Assembly: GCA_019420405.1 (NCBI GenBank) | Contig: JAHZHF010000211.1 | Location: 1-5,357, forward strand | DNA: 5,357 bases | DNA from: Clostridiales bacterium | Lineage (GTDB): Bacteria > Bacillota > Clostridia > Lachnospirales > Lachnospiraceae | Direction: 5' to 3' | Shown: in pieces, positions 1-5,357 of the stretch | Layout of the letters: every line of letters starts with the position of its first letter | Position numbering within the stretch: the stretch's first letter is position 1 | The notes under the pieces: model-generated | Database searches by the model: none | What the model was told of the DNA's origin: nothing | What the model saw: only the letters and a program-made list of their open reading frames with translations | Position numbers and translations under genes: made by a program

Positions 1-102
1 GCCCCTCGCCATCCTCCATCCCCGCAGAATTTTTCTCGAAATAGGGCTGTTTTCTAGGTTTTTTAAGACGGAAGTTAATGACTATATAGCTTTCAGAAGT
101 AA

Positions 103-148
103 GGCGCGGCCGGAAACCTTTCGTAACGGAAAGCCCGCAGGCCGCGCC
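103..148. repeat. GC-rich hairpin (9-bp perfect stem)
   Basis: GGCGCGGCC (103-111) is exactly complementary to GGCCGCGCC (140-148). A second stem lies inside it: CTTTC (118-122) with GAAAG (129-133) around the 6-base loop GTAACG. The result is a two-part stem-loop that would form in RNA from either strand. No T-run follows on either side, so it is not a typical intrinsic terminator. It lies 17 bases outside the long palindrome that starts at 166. It could be a Rho-independent-like end without a T tail, a repeat unit, or part of the same element. Its function is unknown. Confidence 0.6.
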
Positions 149-165
149 ATTACTGCGTTTTCAGA

Positions 166-509
166 CTATTTAGTCAATAACATTTCCGGCTGAGAATGCG
201 CAGGAAGCGGAGCGGACGGTTGAGATATACTTTCTGAGGGAGGGGCAGGAGGGACATGCGCCTTTGGAGGAATCTGCTGGAAGATCTTAGAAGGCGAAGA
301 GGTGTTGTTAAGCGGCGCGCAGGGATTGTTTGAGTGAAACGAGTTGCCCTGCGCACCGCTTTGCCCTTAAACAACTCTTCGGATTCTTAGATCCTTCCCA
401 GATTCCGGAACGAAGCATGGAACTCCTGTCCCTCCCTCAGAATGCGCGTTACGAAATATCCGCTCCGCTTACGGACGTATTTAGTGGAAACTGTTAGTGC
501 ACTAAATAG
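166..509. repeat. Long imperfect palindrome, possible MITE-like element or hairpin RNA
   Basis: The two halves pair along their whole length. Paired blocks are 166-174 with 501-509, 178-187 with 486-496 (one bulge), 205-216 with 459-470, 232-244 with 430-442 (13 bp perfect), 246-251 with 423-428, 255-259 with 415-419, 269-276 with 399-406, 279-292 with 384-398 (one mismatch, one bulge), 295-301 with 375-381, 305-309 with 370-374, 310-315 with 356-361, and 317-324 with 347-354. The apex at 325-346 holds a small GTTT/AAAC hairpin. About 100 base pairs form, so a transcript of either strand would fold into one long rod. The outer ends are CTATTTAGT and ACTAAATAG. I see no clear target-site duplication, no transposase and no convincing reading frame. 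Short open frames within it are explained by the palindrome. It may be a non-autonomous palindromic mobile element, a decayed inverted duplication, or a structured RNA. Confidence 0.75.
478..508. promoter_or_regulatory. Palindromic TTAGTG half-site cluster, possible operator
   Basis: TATTTAGTG (478-486) is inverted as CACTAAATA (500-508). A second TTAGTG (494-499) abuts CACTAA (500-505), giving the perfect 12-bp palindrome TTAGTGCACTAA at 494-505. The cluster ends 13 bases before the -35 element of the regulator promoter, a suitable place for a regulator to bind. It also overlaps the right end of the long palindrome, so it may instead simply be the terminal repeat of that element. Binding is inference. 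Confidence 0.4.
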
Positions 510-521
510 CTGGAATACGCC

Positions 522-551
522 TTGAACATCCAAACTCTGCCATGCTACAAT
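522..551 (+). promoter_or_regulatory. Sigma-A-type promoter of the two-component operon
   Basis: A -35-like TTGAAC (522-527) and a -10-like TACAAT (546-551) are separated by 18 bases. A TG dinucleotide one base before the -10 (543-544) gives an extended -10. Transcription would start near 558, leaving a leader of about 30 bases. No competing strong promoter is seen closer to the regulator gene. A Shine-Dalgarno GGAGA at 572-576 lies 10 bases before the ATG at 587. Confidence 0.65.
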
Positions 552-586
552 AGGGTCAATTATGAGGCATTGGAGACGGCAGTGAC

Positions 587-1270
587 ATGGAACGTATACT
601 TATCATAGAAGATGACGATATTCTGGCGGAGGGAGTCAGGTTTAATCTCTCGCTGGCTGGGTATGACGCTTTCTGCGTTTCGGATCTGAATACGGCGAGA
701 GAGGCATTGGGAGGGAAATCGTATGACCTCCTTATTTTAGATGCCGGTCTTCCGGACGGGGATGGAGTTGCTTTTGCGGCAGAGCTGCGCAGAACGGGGA
801 GAGATATACCGGTGATTTTTCTGACTGCCAGGGATATGGATGAGGATATGATGCGCGGTTTTGCCGCCGGGGCGGACGATTATGTTACGAAGCCGTTCAA
901 CGTACAGGTTCTGCTTCAGCGAGTTCGGGCTGTGCTGAACCGGTACCACGTGGGGCGGGAGAAAACAGAACGGATTCATACGGGCAGTCTGGAGATTGAT
1001 CTGAAATCATGGCAGGTGAAGAAGAATGGCGAAGATGTTCTGCTGACTCCCACGGAATTCCGGCTTTTGAAAAAGTTCTGTGAGAATCCGGGAATTGTCC
1101 TGACAAGGGATGTGCTGATGGAAGAGCTGTGGGACAGTGAGGGGAAGGATGTGGATGAGCATACCCTGACCATTTTTATCAGCAGGCTGCGCACAAAACT
1201 GGCGGATGAGAACTGCACGTATATCCGCACGATCTACGGTACGGGATACCAGTGGACCGGAGAGTCATAA
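587..1270 (+). CDS. OmpR/VanR-family response regulator
   Basis: A cytoplasmic DNA-binding response regulator of 227 residues, the normal length for the OmpR family. The receiver domain (about 1-118) has the acidic pocket Glu8-Asp9-Asp10, the phosphoacceptor Asp52 in LILDAGLPDGDG, Thr79 in FLTAR and Lys101 in KPF, so all catalytic positions are intact. The C-terminal winged helix (about 130-225) shows LTPTEFRLL and ends with the typical RTIYGTGYQW wing. The ATG is chosen because the protein begins with the canonical first beta strand and has a GGAGA site 10 bases upstream. The kinase gene follows directly. The regulator is expected to be phosphorylated by that kinase. Its likely target is the ATPase-permease promoter at about 2261-2297, where one-turn direct repeats suit head-to-tail OmpR-type dimers. 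Its closeness to VanR rather than other OmpR subgroups is a judgement from general appearance. The pathway signal is not visible. Confidence 0.95.
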   Translation: MERILIIEDDDILAEGVRFNLSLAGYDAFCVSDLNTAREALGGKSYDLLILDAGLPDGDGVAFAAELRRTGRDIPVIFLTARDMDEDMMRGFAAGADDYVTKPFNVQVLLQRVRAVLNRYHVGREKTERIHTGSLEIDLKSWQVKKNGEDVLLTPTEFRLLKKFCENPGIVLTRDVLMEELWDSEGKDVDEHTLTIFISRLRTKLADENCTYIRTIYGTGYQWTGES

Positions 1271-1287
1271 AGGATGGTGGGGAAAGA

Positions 1288-2217
1288 TTGGAGTGGATTG
1301 TGGCGCTGCTGGCAGCAGCCTTGTTAACAGGGAGTGCGGCAGCGGGGATCGGGATTTACATGAGAAGGAAGTATATCGCATTTACGGACCAGGTGTGCCG
1401 GAGTATCGATGAGATTCTTTCGGGAAACGGAACGGGACGGTTTGATGTGGATGACGAGACTCTTCTGTCAAAGCTCCAGATGAAGCTGAAACGGCTGGAG
1501 GAGATCACAGCGGCGGCAGCGCGGGAGAATGAAAAGCAGAAGCTGGAGGTTCAGGGAGTGGTTGCCGATATTTCCCACCAGCTTAAGACTCCGGTTGCGA
1601 ATGTGGTTATGTACTGTGATACGGCGATGAATCCGGCGCTTTCAGATGAAGAGAGGGAGCGTTGCATGAAGATATTGAAAGGGCAGGTGGATAAGCTGGA
1701 ATTCCTGATACAGTCTTTAATCCGCATGTCCCGTCTGGAGCAGAATATAATCCGCCTCAACCCGGAGCGGACCTCTCTGCGGGGACTGCTTGACGAGGCG
1801 AAAGAAAGTATCGCGGGAAAGGCGGGGGCTAAGGGGATGGAGATCGAGCTGATCTGCCCCCGGGAATGTTTCGTGTACTGTGATCTGCGGTGGACGCTGG
1901 AAGCAGTCTTGAACGTGCTGGACAATGCGGTAAAATATTCGGATGAGGGAGGGAAGATTTCCATAGAGGCTCAGCCTTTTGAGATCTATACAAGAATACA
2001 GATCAAAGACAATGGGATCGGGATTTCCTCTGAGCATGTTACGGATGTGTGCAGGCGCTTCTTCCGGGAGGAAAGAGGGAACAGAACAGAGGGGCTTGGG
2101 ATTGGCCTGTATCTTACGAGAGAAATCCTGGAGAAAGAGCAGGGGTATATGAAAATCCGGTCGGAGATAGATGAGGGGACAGAAGTGTCGCTTTATCTGT
2201 TGAATTTCATGAAGTAG
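1288..2217 (+). CDS. Sensor histidine kinase with one membrane helix and no extracellular domain
   Basis: A membrane-bound histidine kinase that should phosphorylate the adjacent regulator. From the chosen TTG start it has 309 residues. The frame is also open from a GTG at 1252 (321 residues), overlapping the regulator by 19 bases. I prefer TTG 1288: it has a G-rich ribosome site (GGTGGGG, 1276-1282) and gives a protein starting MEWIV, directly at the membrane helix. A GTG at 1300 with GGAG upstream is a third option. In GTG-1252 numbering, one hydrophobic helix spans about 15-37, followed by a linker and coiled coil (about 40-105). The H box HQLKTP has the phosphorylated His109. The ATPase domain has an N box (Asn221, Asn225), DNGIGI (253-258), an F-box-like RRFFR and GLGIGLYL (281-288). 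All catalytic motifs are intact. There is no extracellular sensor and no clear HAMP domain, so the signal probably arises in the membrane or from a partner such as the neighbouring transporter. The gene ends 8 bases before a terminator. Confidence 0.92.
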   Translation: MEWIVALLAAALLTGSAAAGIGIYMRRKYIAFTDQVCRSIDEILSGNGTGRFDVDDETLLSKLQMKLKRLEEITAAAARENEKQKLEVQGVVADISHQLKTPVANVVMYCDTAMNPALSDEERERCMKILKGQVDKLEFLIQSLIRMSRLEQNIIRLNPERTSLRGLLDEAKESIAGKAGAKGMEIELICPRECFVYCDLRWTLEAVLNVLDNAVKYSDEGGKISIEAQPFEIYTRIQIKDNGIGISSEHVTDVCRRFFREERGNRTEGLGIGLYLTREILEKEQGYMKIRSEIDEGTEVSLYLLNFMK

Positions 2218-2225
2218 AAAAAGAA

Positions 2226-2263
2226 GAAAAACGGCAGAATATTCTCAGCCGTTTTTTCTTTTT
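2226..2263 (+). terminator. Intrinsic terminator after the kinase gene
   Basis: AAAACGGC (2228-2235) pairs with GCCGTTTT (2248-2255). A T-rich tail (T6, C, T5) runs to 2263. The loop contains the small palindrome GAATATTC. The A-rich left side could make it weakly active on the minus strand too. It separates the two-component operon from the transporter operon, and its T tail runs into the first operator repeat. Confidence 0.85.
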
Positions 2264-2281
2264 CTGAGACATTTCTGAAAC
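2261..2281 (+). promoter_or_regulatory. Predicted response-regulator operator: two 10-bp direct repeats at 11-bp period
   Basis: TTTCTGAGAC (2261-2270) and TTTCTGAAAC (2272-2281) differ at one base and start 11 bases apart, about one helical turn. This is the usual arrangement for OmpR-family dimers bound head to tail. The second copy ends 10 bases before the -10 element and so covers the -35 position, the usual place for class II activation. No third clear copy is seen. The regulator encoded at 587-1270 is the obvious candidate binder. Assignment to it is inference. Confidence 0.7.
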
Positions 2282-2288
2282 TTTTGTC

Positions 2289-2297
2289 TGATATGAT
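2289..2297 (+). promoter_or_regulatory. Extended -10 promoter of the ABC operon, lacking a clear -35
   Basis: TATGAT (2292-2297) is preceded by TG at 2289-2290, forming an extended -10. At 17-18 bases upstream there is no good TTGACA match; the space is taken by the second direct repeat. This favours a promoter that depends on a bound activator. The predicted start is near 2304, giving a leader of nearly 50 bases. The leader ends in a strong ribosome site, AAAGGGAG (2335-2342), 9 bases before the ATG. Confidence 0.55.
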
Positions 2298-2351
2298 TCT
2301 TCCATGAGAAATATAGACCAATAAATACACATCGAAAGGGAGAAACAGAAA

Positions 2352-3032
2352 ATGAGTATAGTGACTGCGGACAATCTGAAAAAATATTATGGACAGGAAC
2401 CGAATATCGTGCGGGCTCTCGACGGGGTATCCCTGACTGTGGAGGAAGGAGAATTCGCAGCGGTGGTAGGGACCAGCGGGAGCGGAAAATCTACGCTGCT
2501 GAATATGCTTGGCGGGCTGGATGTGCCTACGTCGGGCGAAGTAGTGATTGCGGGGAAGAAGCTTTCAGGGATGGATGACGACCACCTGACTGTTTTCAGG
2601 AGGCGGAGGATCGGGTTCGTTTTCCAGAATTACAATCTGGTGCCGATCTTGAATGTGTATGAAAATATGATTCTGTCTGTCTCGCTGGACGGCAGGAAAC
2701 CGGATGACAGGTATCTGAAAAAAGTGATTCAGCTCCTGGGCCTGCAAGACAGGCTGAATGAGATGCCGAATAATCTCTCGGGAGGACAGCAGCAGAGAGT
2801 GGCTATTGCGAGGGCGCTCGCGGCCCAGCCGGCCCTTCTTCTCTGTGATGAACCTACAGGTAATCTGGACTCCAGAACGAGTCAGGACGTGCTGGGGCTT
2901 ATCCGGGCGTCGAGCAGGGAGTTCGGCCAGACTGTGATCATGATTACACATAATGAAGAGATCGCACAGACTGCCGACCGGATCATCCGGATCGAAGATG
3001 GCAGGATCACAGAAAGCAGGTGGACGGCATGA
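2352..3032 (+). CDS. ABC transporter ATP-binding protein (MacB/LolD/BceA-type)
   Basis: The cytoplasmic ATPase subunit of an ABC transporter, 226 residues, typical for the group that pairs with FtsX-type permeases. Motifs appear in order and intact: Walker A GTSGSGKST (40-48), Q loop with Gln92 in FQNYNLVP, signature LSGGQQQR (142-149), Walker B ALLLCDEPTG with Asp166 and catalytic Glu167, D loop NLDS (171-174) and the switch His200. The ATG at 2352 is set by a strong ribosome site 9 bases upstream and by the N-terminus starting at the expected first strand. The stop overlaps the permease ATG by 4 bases (ATGA, 3029-3032), so the two are translationally coupled. Subunits of this type drive mechanotransmission or extraction of lipoproteins, peptides or lipid-bound antibiotics. 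The substrate here is unknown. The gene itself shows no damage, although its partner permease does. Confidence 0.95.
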   Translation: MSIVTADNLKKYYGQEPNIVRALDGVSLTVEEGEFAAVVGTSGSGKSTLLNMLGGLDVPTSGEVVIAGKKLSGMDDDHLTVFRRRRIGFVFQNYNLVPILNVYENMILSVSLDGRKPDDRYLKKVIQLLGLQDRLNEMPNNLSGGQQQRVAIARALAAQPALLLCDEPTGNLDSRTSQDVLGLIRASSREFGQTVIMITHNEEIAQTADRIIRIEDGRITESRWTA

Positions 3033-5152
3033 CGGGGAGAAAAGATACGGGCATGAAAAGCAGGACGGATACGAGAATAAAGAACAATACCAGGATAAGC
3101 ACCAATAATAACAGACCGTCCGTGAGGCGGCTGGCGCTTCGCAGTGTGAAGAGCAGCCGGATGAGAAATGTGTTTGTTGTGCTGGCGATTGCTCTTTCGG
3201 CCAGCCTTCTCATGGTTATGGCGCTGTTCATGGCGGGAACCTATACCGGGAGCAGAAGGCAGGCGGAGGGGATGCAGCATGCTGTCTACTACGGGATCAG
3301 CGGGGAACAGCTTCTGGAGATGGCGGAAGACAGTTCGAGTACTTATGTGCTTGGGATGAAACAGGGGCAGAGCGTGGAGATCGACGGTGAGATGCTGACG
3401 CCGACGTCATATGGCAGAGAGCCGATGAAGGCGGAAAACGGAGAATCAATTATCACGGCTGATATCGTGAAGGGGGAGTTTCCCGACGGTTTGGATGAGA
3501 TTATGCTTGCGGATACATACTGTGAGAAAGCCGGAATTACGGCAGAGGTGGGAGAAACTGTGTCTTTCACATGGCTGGACGGGAGGACGGAGAACTATGT
3601 CATATCCGGCATTTACCACGGAGAAGAGAATCAGCCTGTGTACAATGTATACTTTTCAGAGGATTATGCCAGAGAGGGAAGCCAGTTAAAGGATGTTAAG
3701 TGGCAGGGGCTTGTCCGTCTGCGGGATGCGGCAGGAATGAACCAGCAGGAATTTGAGGATGCGGTGTACTCCTTCGGAGAAGAGCACGGAGTCGTGCGGA
3801 AGAACATCAATATTAACAATTATATGTTACGGCTTCTGCCGGGCGGTGTGGAACAGATTCAGGAGACGCTGCTGATTCTGGGAGCGGGTGTGGGAATCCT
3901 GTTCGTGAGTGTACTTGTGATCTACAGTGTGTTCTATCTTTCTGTTGTCGGACGTGTGCGGCAGTTCGGACAGCTCCGCGCCATTGGGATGACAAAGAAG
4001 CAGATCCGGCAGATGGTGCGCATCGAAGGTGTGGCGCTGAGTTCCGTGGGCATTCCGGCAGGTCTCATGATAGGAGGAATTGTGGGATACTTTATCCGTC
4101 CGGACGGATGGAGCTGGATGAATACGCTGCTCATCGCGGCGGCGGTGACTCTGGCGGTTCTTGTGACCGTAATGATATCTGTGAGAAAGCCTGCGAAGAT
4201 TGCGGCCCTGGTATCGCCTGTTGAGGCGGTGAGATATTCCGGGTATGTCCGGGAAAATGCTGTGGGGAAACACGGGAAAATAAGGAGCGGGGAAAAAAGC
4301 TTCGGACTTGCGCGGAAGCTCACTCCGGGCAGCCTGGCGGTAATGAGTGTATCCCGAAACCGGAAGAAGACGGCGCTGACGGTTCTGTCACTCGGGATCG
4401 GCGGCGTTCTGTATATGCTGGCGTCTTTCTGGGTGACTTCCACAAGCCTGGAAGAATATGCCAGAACGGGAGAATATCAGTTTGGTGAGTTCATTGTATC
4501 CTACTCTTATAATGTGGCGGCGACGGCGGAGCACGGCGAGATGGATCTGCAGGCAGCCCACCCGATTGATGAGGCCGTGACGGAAGCTGTCAGGTCTATT
4601 GACGGAGTGGAGGAGATCTATGATATTCAGGCGGTTGAGATGCAGTGGGAAGGCAGGGGAGACAACGGCACGGATACGGTGGCTCCGCTGACTAAAGAGC
4701 GGGCGGAGCAACTGGAAGCGACAGAGCATAAGGGAGAGATTTCCTATGACAGACTGGCGGAAGAGCGCGGACTGATCGTGAGCCGTGGAGGAACCTGGGA
4801 GGAGGTTTACGGCTGGGAGTTCGTACCGGGGGACGAGATTAAATTATCGTGGTATGACGGGGAGAAAGAACAGGAGCAGGTATTTACGGTTATGGCCGTG
4901 ATTGACAAGGATGATTTCAATGTGGAGCCCGGGGATACCGGGACGGAATTTCTGCTTGCGGACAAAGTACTTCGGGAAATGCTGGGAGATCTGGATTTGA
5001 CAGAAGAGCTGGTGATCCGCACGGACCGGGAGAGGGAGGATGCGGCCGGGGATCAGCTGGAGGAACTGATCGAGGAATATCCCTATCTGTCCATGGCAAG
5101 TTTAAGCGGGCATATGCAGGAGGTGGAGTCTATGTGGACCATTGTTTTCTGA
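3029..5152 (+). CDS. FtsX-type ABC transporter permease, C-terminally truncated by deletion/frameshift
   Basis: The membrane subunit partnering the preceding ATPase. ATG 3029 overlaps the ATPase stop (ATGA) and has AGGTGG 5 bases upstream. A GTG at 3020 (710 residues) and an ATG at 3053 are alternatives. In GTG-3020 numbering there is a basic, Asn/Thr-rich N-terminus (4-48), helix 1 (49-72) and a first extracytoplasmic domain (about 75-280). The first FtsX domain follows, with helices at 283-308, 336-358 and 367-387 and the conserved FGQLRAIGMTKKQI (316-329). Then come a linker, helix 5 (451-474) and a second extracytoplasmic domain (about 478-700). The frame then stops after SMWTIVF. The duplicated layout predicts three more helices. 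Two-helix-plus content of the second FtsX domain is encoded downstream in another frame, and the helix that should start near residue 705 is absent. The layout resembles duplicated LolC/MacB-like permeases rather than 10-helix BceB. The product is probably inactive. Confidence 0.85.
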   Translation: MTGRKDTGMKSRTDTRIKNNTRISTNNNRPSVRRLALRSVKSSRMRNVFVVLAIALSASLLMVMALFMAGTYTGSRRQAEGMQHAVYYGISGEQLLEMAEDSSSTYVLGMKQGQSVEIDGEMLTPTSYGREPMKAENGESIITADIVKGEFPDGLDEIMLADTYCEKAGITAEVGETVSFTWLDGRTENYVISGIYHGEENQPVYNVYFSEDYAREGSQLKDVKWQGLVRLRDAAGMNQQEFEDAVYSFGEEHGVVRKNININNYMLRLLPGGVEQIQETLLILGAGVGILFVSVLVIYSVFYLSVVGRVRQFGQLRAIGMTKKQIRQMVRIEGVALSSVGIPAGLMIGGIVGYFIRPDGWSWMNTLLIAAAVTLAVLVTVMISVRKPAKIAALVSPVEAVRYSGYVRENAVGKHGKIRSGEKSFGLARKLTPGSLAVMSVSRNRKKTALTVLSLGIGGVLYMLASFWVTSTSLEEYARTGEYQFGEFIVSYSYNVAATAEHGEMDLQAAHPIDEAVTEAVRSIDGVEEIYDIQAVEMQWEGRGDNGTDTVAPLTKERAEQLEATEHKGEISYDRLAEERGLIVSRGGTWEEVYGWEFVPGDEIKLSWYDGEKEQEQVFTVMAVIDKDDFNVEPGDTGTEFLLADKVLREMLGDLDLTEELVIRTDREREDAAGDQLEELIEEYPYLSMASLSGHMQEVESMWTIVF

Positions 5153-5357
5153 CCAGGGATCACGAGTTTGCCATGCTCCAGTCCGTGGGCATGACGAAAA
5201 AGCAGCTTTCGCGGATGCTGCGGCTGGAGGGGCTTGTACTTGCCGGGGGCAACCTTTTGATCACGCTTACAGCCGGCACGGCGGCAGGGTATGTCATGAT
5301 CGGGATTCTGCGGCATTTCGGCGCGCAGTACATGCACTTTTCATTTCCGGTCTGGTT
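5149..5357 (+). pseudogene. Displaced 3' part of the permease gene (second FtsX domain), cut by the window edge
   Basis: Read in the frame beginning CTG at 5149, this stretch encodes LTRDHEFAMLQSVGMTKKQ and then a hydrophobic helix, LVLAGGNLLITLTAGTAAGY. It continues to a PVW at the window edge with no stop. The motif FAMLQSVGMTKKQLSRMLRLEG parallels the first-half motif FGQLRAIGMTKKQIRQMVRIEG of the same permease, so this is the second FtsX domain of the same gene, displaced by one frame. An internal GTG (5134) in this frame lies 10 bases after AGGAGG (5118-5123), so a separate short product is conceivable, but nothing suggests it evolved as its own gene. The 3' end lies outside the window. 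Confidence 0.85.

Noticed and set aside
59..88. A weak promoter-like pair: T-run near 59-64 and TATATA near 83-88
   Set aside because: The -35 match is only a T-run and there is no gene directly downstream. AT-rich sequence gives such matches often.
2..193. A plus-strand frame open from the left edge to TGA 191-193
   Set aside because: It could be the end of an upstream gene, but it reads straight through the 103-148 hairpin and into the palindrome. The translation has no recognisable motif. With no start in view it cannot be supported.
174..374. A 66-residue open frame on the minus strand within the gene-free region
   Set aside because: It lies in the left arm and apex of the long palindrome. 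Its Arg/Leu/Ser-rich composition matches no domain I recognise, and no ribosome site is evident, so the palindrome explains it better.
166..509. Intrinsic terminator, riboswitch or CRISPR interpretation of the palindromic region
   Set aside because: It is too long and lacks a T tail for a terminator. It lies upstream of the promoter, so it would not be in the operon leader as a riboswitch. There are no regularly spaced repeats with spacers.
2352..5152. A classical bacitracin-type BceAB module
   Set aside because: The ATPase would fit, but the permease has two extracytoplasmic domains, each followed by an FtsX-type helix set, rather than the 10-helix BceB plan. The kinase also has one helix rather than the BceS-type two-helix hairpin. 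The substrate is therefore left open.

Overview
The window looks like a chromosomal piece from a Gram-positive Clostridia-type bacterium, probably Lachnospiraceae-like. This is inferred from purine-rich Shine-Dalgarno sites, intermediate base composition and a compact cassette of response regulator, histidine kinase, ABC ATPase and FtsX-type permease that is common in that group. No marker gene fixes the species.

Layout. Positions 1-165 hold no gene I can support, but include a strong GC-rich hairpin (103-148). Positions 166-509 form one long imperfect palindrome of about 344 bases, with about 100 base pairs in a dozen blocks around an apex near 325-346. It looks like a repeat or mobile-type intergenic element, or a structured RNA, not a protein gene. 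Its right end merges with a cluster of TTAGTG half-sites just upstream of a good sigma-A-like promoter (522-551). That promoter serves an OmpR/VanR-type response regulator (587-1270) and a small one-helix histidine kinase (about 1288-2217), which ends at an intrinsic terminator (2226-2263). Directly after it come two 10-bp direct repeats one helical turn apart (2261-2281) and an extended -10 element lacking a recognisable -35. This is what an activator site for the upstream regulator would look like. It leads into an ABC ATPase (2352-3032) and a translationally coupled FtsX-type permease (from 3029, running off the right edge).

Proposed working model. The kinase has almost no extracellular sensor, so it probably takes its signal from the membrane or from the transporter. 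It would phosphorylate the regulator at Asp52, and the regulator would then activate the ATPase-permease operon through the 11-bp-spaced repeats. Such cassettes often deal with antimicrobial peptides or cell-envelope stress, but the substrate cannot be read from this sequence.

Main anomaly. The permease reading frame stops at 5150-5152, while the unmistakable second FtsX domain continues in another frame from about 5149 to the window edge. About 25-30 residues expected in between, the sixth membrane helix, are also missing. So the permease carries an out-of-frame deletion (or an assembly error at that point), and the transporter is probably non-functional in this copy.
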